Source of the DNA: Thermopolyspora sp044507605
GTDB lineage: Bacteria > Actinomycetota > Actinomycetes > Streptosporangiales > Streptosporangiaceae
Length of the DNA: 64,000 nt
NCBI GenBank assembly: GCA_044507605.1
Contig: JBIQJI010000007.1
Span: 62,001-126,000 of the forward strand
Direction of reading: 5' to 3'
In this document: positions 63,146 to 64,000 of the stretch, piece by piece
Layout of the letters: each line of letters begins with the position of its first letter
How positions within the stretch are numbered: the first letter of the stretch is position 1
Position numbers and translations under genes: made by a program
The notes under the pieces: model-generated
Database searches by the model: none
The model's input: only the letters and a program-made list of their open reading frames with translations
What the model was told of the DNA's origin: nothing

Positions 63146-63186
63146 CGGCCGCCCGGCGAGGCGGTCGATCACCCTAGGAGTTCGCC

Positions 63187-63792
63187 ATGGCCGAAGTCAC
63201 CATCCCCGCCACGCCGCGCACCGCGTTCGGCAAGGGCGCCGCCCGCAAGATCAGGCGCAACAACCAGGTTCCCGCGGTCCTGTACGGCCATGGCAGCCCG
63301 ACCCGTCACCTGACCCTGCCGGGCCACGAGCTCATGATCGCGCTGCGCACGCCGAACGTGCTGATCCGGCTGCAGGGCGAGGGCGTGAACGAGCTGGCGC
63401 TCCCCAAGGGCGTGCAGCGCGACCCGATCAAGGGTTTCCTCGAGCACATCGACCTGCTGCTGGTCAAGGGCGGCGAGAAGGTCACGGTCGAGGTCCCGGT
63501 CGTGGTCGTGGGCGACGTGATCTCGGGCGGCCTGATCGACCACCAGATGGTGGCCGTCCCGGTCGAGGCCGAGGCCACGCACATCCCGCAGACCCTCGAG
63601 GTGAACGTCGACGGCTTCGACATCGGCGCCACCGTCCACGCCTCCGACCTGCGGCTGCCCGCGGGCGTGTCGCTCGCGACCGACCCCGAGGCGCTGATCC
63701 TGCACGTGATCTCCGCCGGCGCGGCCGCCCCGGCCGAGGCGGAGGAAGGCGCCGAGGAGGCCGCGGGCGAGGCCGCCGAGGCGGCCGAGTAG
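63187..63792 (+). CDS. rplY: 50S ribosomal protein L25, general stress (Ctc) form
   Basis: This 201-residue L25/TL5/Ctc protein has the 5S rRNA-binding N-terminal domain (TPRTAFGKGAARKIRRNNQVPAVLYGHGSPTRHLTL) and the C-terminal beta domain (EAEATHIPQTLEVNVDGFDIGATVHASDL). It ends with an Ala/Glu-rich tail. ATG 63187 has AGGAG at six bases. Confidence 0.96.
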   Translation: MAEVTIPATPRTAFGKGAARKIRRNNQVPAVLYGHGSPTRHLTLPGHELMIALRTPNVLIRLQGEGVNELALPKGVQRDPIKGFLEHIDLLLVKGGEKVTVEVPVVVVGDVISGGLIDHQMVAVPVEAEATHIPQTLEVNVDGFDIGATVHASDLRLPAGVSLATDPEALILHVISAGAAAPAEAEEGAEEAAGEAAEAAE

Positions 63793-63838
63793 CCGGACAT
63801 CGGGAGACGCCGGGGAGGGGCTCGCGCGGCGAGCGACT

Positions 63839-64000
63839 ATGGACCGCTGGTTGATCGTTGGATTGGGCAATCCGGGCCCGAAGTACGCCGGTAACCGGCA
63901 CAACGCCGGCTTCATGGTCGTCGACGAGCTCGCCGCGCGCGCGGGCGGGCGCTTCAAGGCGCACCGCGCGCCGGCCGAGGTGCTGGAGGGCCGGGTGGCG
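63839..64000 (+). CDS. pth: Peptidyl-tRNA hydrolase, 3' end beyond window
   Basis: The first 54 residues are present: WLIVGLGNPGPKYAGNRHNAGFMVVDELAARAGGRF. The catalytic His is in NRHN near residue 22. It frees tRNA from dropped peptidyl-tRNA. ATG 63839 follows rplY by 46 bases, the usual order. The remainder lies to the right of the window. Confidence 0.93.
   Translation, partial: MDRWLIVGLGNPGPKYAGNRHNAGFMVVDELAARAGGRFKAHRAPAEVLEGRVA

Overview
The window is a piece of a very high-GC actinobacterial chromosome. Third codon positions are almost always G or C, GTG starts are common, many genes have leaderless-type promoters, and the family content is actinobacterial: DUF3027, DUF2530, Rpf, PF04672 methyltransferase, HTH/DUF397/ATPase cluster, polyprenol-mannose genes. 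Gene order in the second half (rsmI, pmt, metG, tatD, rpf, rsmA, ispE, tRNA-Gln, glmU, prs, rplY, pth) is the usual order in filamentous actinomycetes. A Streptosporangiales-like organism is my best guess, not proven. Ten Ns at 50533-50542 show that this is a draft assembly, so isolated frameshifts may be sequencing errors.

Positions 1-15.3 kb hold transport and housekeeping genes: a partial MFS protein, DUF3027, a PF04672 methyltransferase, an autoregulated-looking marR-MFS pair, an NCS2 purine permease, DUF2530, a giant Hsp90/sacsin-type ATPase, thpR, a secreted propeller-like protein, an aldo/keto reductase behind a MerR-type promoter, and lhgO. Positions 15.3-26.8 kb form an envelope-signalling and export island. 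Two paralogous OmpR-type two-component systems flank two divergent membrane-fusion adaptors, a MacB-type ABC pair, a DUF5666-like anchored protein and a Cys-rich lipoprotein. The 66-bp symmetric element between the adaptors is a candidate control site.

Positions 26.9-28 kb carry the remains of a whiJ/abaA-like cluster: an anti-sigma-type ATPase with a frameshift, divergent from an HTH gene fused by deletion to the end of a DUF397 gene. Positions 28-33.6 kb hold a secreted protein, an L,D-transpeptidase, NfeD plus SPFH, and a sugar epimerase. Positions 33.6-44.4 kb hold a glycosylation neighbourhood with two GT2 enzymes, a DUF2064 protein, two GT-C-like membrane proteins and a PMT, in which rsmI is embedded.

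Positions 44.5-57 kb hold metG-tatD, an Rpf-like protein with a collagen-like cytoplasmic arm, a Ser/Thr kinase overlapping an FG-GAP protein, rsmA, ispE, an ABC-F ATPase and tRNA-Gln(UUG). Positions 57-64 kb hold a fatty-acid desaturase with a tandem operator, a TetR regulator with a charged coiled-coil tail, a divergent tam/tamR-like pair around a 16-bp inverted repeat, and glmU-prs-rplY-pth, with pth cut by the window end.

No CRISPR array, insertion sequence, prophage or integrase was seen. The most unusual features are the decayed HTH/DUF397/ATPase cluster, the MerR-type 19-bp-spacer promoter, the roughly 327-residue low-complexity insert in one adaptor, the collagen-like Rpf protein and the cluster of dyad operators.
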